Source: DATFMH01 sp035267045 (GTDB lineage: Bacteria; Bacteroidota; Rhodothermia; Balneolales; DATFMH01). From it: 55,869 bases of DNA. The stretch is from NCBI GenBank assembly GCA_035267045.1, contig DATFMH010000029.1:1-55869 (forward strand), written 5' to 3'. The notes below the pieces were generated by a model, which worked only from the letters and a program-made list of their open reading frames with translations, had not been told where the DNA came from and did no database searches. The translations under genes were made by a program, and so were the position numbers. Below are positions 54,341 to 55,869 of this stretch, piece by piece. Within the stretch, counting starts at the first letter, position 1. The number at the start of each line of letters is the position of its first letter.

Positions 54341-55869
54341 TCAGGCTCTTATTTCCTGTTCACGCCGTTCAAGTTTTACTTGTTCTTTACCTATTATATT
54401 TCGCAATGATCGCAGTAATTCATCGGATGGGTCAACAACGAATTTTCGTACATTCATCCGTAAATCACTCTCGATATGTGCACTTTCAACATCGAATGAT
54501 ACCGTAGTATTGCCTTTGTGATTTTCAAACAAACGGGCAATCTGAGTTAAATCATTATCTGTCAATATATTTGTATTTAACCGCAGCCTGATACGAATTT
54601 TACCCTGATTCTTTTCTCTCAGGTTCTCAACCCTGTCAAAGGAATTGGCTATAATTTTGACGGATCCGCTGCGGGAATCGGTCACACCATCCACTACGAT
54701 TAAATTATCTACTTCCAACAGGTTCATATAACGGTCGTATGTATTGGAAAAAGCAATTATCTCAACACTGCCATATTTATCTTCGATCGTAAGAAACGCA
54801 AAAGGCCGCCCTTTCTTATCCGTCAATCGCTTTACGGATGTTATGATGCCTGCACAATTAACTTTCGACCGCTCCTCCTTTTGATCTAATTCTTCCAGTA
54901 TCAAATGTTGATTACAGAATAAATTAATATCATCCTCAAATTTATCAAGGGGATGGCCACTCAGGTAAAACCCTATGAGCTCCCTTTCTTTCTTCAACCT
55001 CTCCATATTACTCCAGGGGGCATGCTCACGTAAATTAGGTTCTTCGAGGCTTGCAGAACCGGACTCTCCGCCAAACAGGCTGATTTGATTCATCTTCTCC
55101 TCTTCCTGTTTTTTAGCACCATATTGTATGGCATCGTCCAGGCTTTCAATCAATTGCGCCCGGTTTGTATAAATACTGTCGAACGCTCCCGCCTCAATCA
55201 AACTCTCAATTGTTTTACGATTGCATGTTCTCAGGTCAACCCTGGCAGTCAGATCGAATATACTGGTGAACAAACCATTTTCCGACCGCTCTTCCACAAG
55301 GTGAGCCACAGCATTAGATCCAACACCTTTAATAGCCTCCATACCGTATTGAATACGGCCGTTATGGACGACAAAATTACCGGCACCCGTATTCACATTT
55401 GGCGGATCAACGGCTACGCCTATGCGCTGACACTCTTCTATAAACTGCGACACTTTTTTGATATCATTCATGTTGTGTGTCAACACCGAAGCCATATACT
55501 CAGCCGGATAATTGGCTTTAAAATATGCCGTCTGATAGGCTACAACAGAATAAGCTGCAGAGTGTGATTTATTGAATCCGTATCCGGCGAAATAGGCCAT
55601 TTTTTCAAAAATGTCCTCAGCCGTTTCTTTATCCACATCTTTTTCAACAGCACGCGAGATAAAGATCTCACGCTGTTTCTCCATTACTTCAACTTTCTTC
55701 TTACCCATGGCCCGCCGCAGCAAATCAGCTTCGCCCAAACTATAACCGGCCATGATCTGAGCAACCTGCATAATCTGCTCCTGGTAAACCATGATGCCAT
55801 AGGTTGGCTTAAGTACCTTCTCGAGACTCGGATGCGGATACTCCACTTCTTTTTTACCCAGCTTACAGG
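54341..55869 (-). CDS. dnaE: DNA polymerase III alpha subunit, C-terminal part (cut by window edge)
   Basis: The open reading frame runs without a start off the right edge; about 509 C-terminal residues are visible. It begins in the polymerase fingers/thumb region (EYPHPSLEKVLKPTYGIMVYQEQIM shortened: GIMVYQEQIMQVA), with GYGFNKSHSAAYSVVAYQTAY, then the helix-hairpin-helix region (RTCNRKTIESLIEAGAFD). An OB-fold follows (INCAGIIT-like, here VNCAGIITSVKRL, at about residues 335-410), and a tail domain. The bacterial replicative polymerase. The gene is not broken; only the window ends. Confidence 0.96.
   Translation of the reverse strand, partial: CKLGKKEVEYPHPSLEKVLKPTYGIMVYQEQIMQVAQIMAGYSLGEADLLRRAMGKKKVEVMEKQREIFISRAVEKDVDKETAEDIFEKMAYFAGYGFNKSHSAAYSVVAYQTAYFKANYPAEYMASVLTHNMNDIKKVSQFIEECQRIGVAVDPPNVNTGAGNFVVHNGRIQYGMEAIKGVGSNAVAHLVEERSENGLFTSIFDLTARVDLRTCNRKTIESLIEAGAFDSIYTNRAQLIESLDDAIQYGAKKQEEEKMNQISLFGGESGSASLEEPNLREHAPWSNMERLKKERELIGFYLSGHPLDKFEDDINLFCNQHLILEELDQKEERSKVNCAGIITSVKRLTDKKGRPFAFLTIEDKYGSVEIIAFSNTYDRYMNLLEVDNLIVVDGVTDSRSGSVKIIANSFDRVENLREKNQGKIRIRLRLNTNILTDNDLTQIARLFENHKGNTTVSFDVESAHIESDLRMNVRKFVVDPSDELLRSLRNIIGKEQVKLERREQEIRA

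Noticed and set aside
54341..55869. Truncated dnaE pseudogene
   Set aside because: The frame continues in phase to the last base of the window (residues KLGKKEVEY before the first possible start), so it is cut by the window, not by mutation.
1..55869. CRISPR array, restriction-modification or toxin-antitoxin defence system
   Set aside because: No regularly spaced repeats, methyltransferase-endonuclease pair or small toxin-antitoxin pair was found on either strand.

Overview
The window is a chromosomal segment of a Gram-negative bacterium, probably a member of the FCB (Bacteroidota/Rhodothermota/Chlorobiota-like) group; Balneolia/Rhodothermia is my best guess from protein style. Evidence: an outer-membrane assembly block (BamA plus three Skp/OmpH chaperones), lipoproteins with lipoboxes, a purN-purH-mreBCD-mrdA-rodA run as in Chlorobi/Bacteroidota relatives, many genes without a clear Shine-Dalgarno, and at least one exact Bacteroidota-type promoter (TTG-N19-TAnnTTTG, 21236-21265). 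Base composition is fairly AT-rich (about 40% GC by eye). No rRNA, tRNA, CRISPR, phage or transposase gene was seen.

Layout. 1-1274: a gene-free left end, an auracyanin/azurin-like cupredoxin with its own terminator, and the first copy of a palindromic repeat. 1429-6229 (minus): an operon for peptidoglycan turnover (lipoprotein amidase, BadF-type sugar kinase, MurQ etherase), flanked on its other side by a second copy of the same repeat (6591-6730). 6784-8789 (plus): tryptophan 2,3-dioxygenase and kynureninase. 9057-14951 (plus): tightly packed recA-recX-AI-2E permease-ldcA-purN-purH, with several overlapping junctions and three non-ATG starts. 15063-20534 (plus): rod-shape/elongasome operon mreB-mreC-mreD-PBP2-rodA, meeting rnhB head-on. 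21363-22475: an orphan VWA-domain protein with a clear promoter. 22541-32712 (minus): a ten-gene run mltD-like, ctpA-like, PHP phosphoesterase, ribH, uppS, bamA and three Skp/OmpH genes. 32976-36378 (minus): NAD synthetase and a lipoprotein amidohydrolase. 36468-41802: GNAT, Nudix, pyrG, glycerophosphodiesterase, two small membrane proteins, rlmB. 41992-43704 (minus): ndk and a NamZ-type (DUF1343) exo-muramidase. 44042-45435 (plus): ECF-type sigma factor and RskA-like membrane anti-sigma factor. 45446-48012 (minus): a 5'-nucleotidase split into two genes in swapped order, and a DUF4412-like protein. 48348-50974 (minus): mnmA, HNH endonuclease, NlpC/P60 peptidase. 51415-53839 (plus): glutamate dehydrogenase, RsbW-type ATPase, methylglyoxal synthase. 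53900-55869 (minus): trxA and the 3' part of dnaE, cut by the window edge.

Much of the window serves the envelope: building it (MreBCD, PBP2, RodA, UppS, BamA, Skp) and salvaging it (amidase, NamZ, MltD-like lytic transglycosylase, LdcA, cytoplasmic NlpC/P60, kinase, MurQ). The most unusual non-coding signal is the pair of about 140-bp palindromic elements that bracket the MurQ operon; their termini are conserved while their central hairpin differs in sequence yet keeps the ability to pair. Other points worth a look are the amidase with a domain inserted inside its catalytic fold, the split nucleotidase, the triple Skp array, and a 16-bp perfect palindrome upstream of glutamate dehydrogenase.
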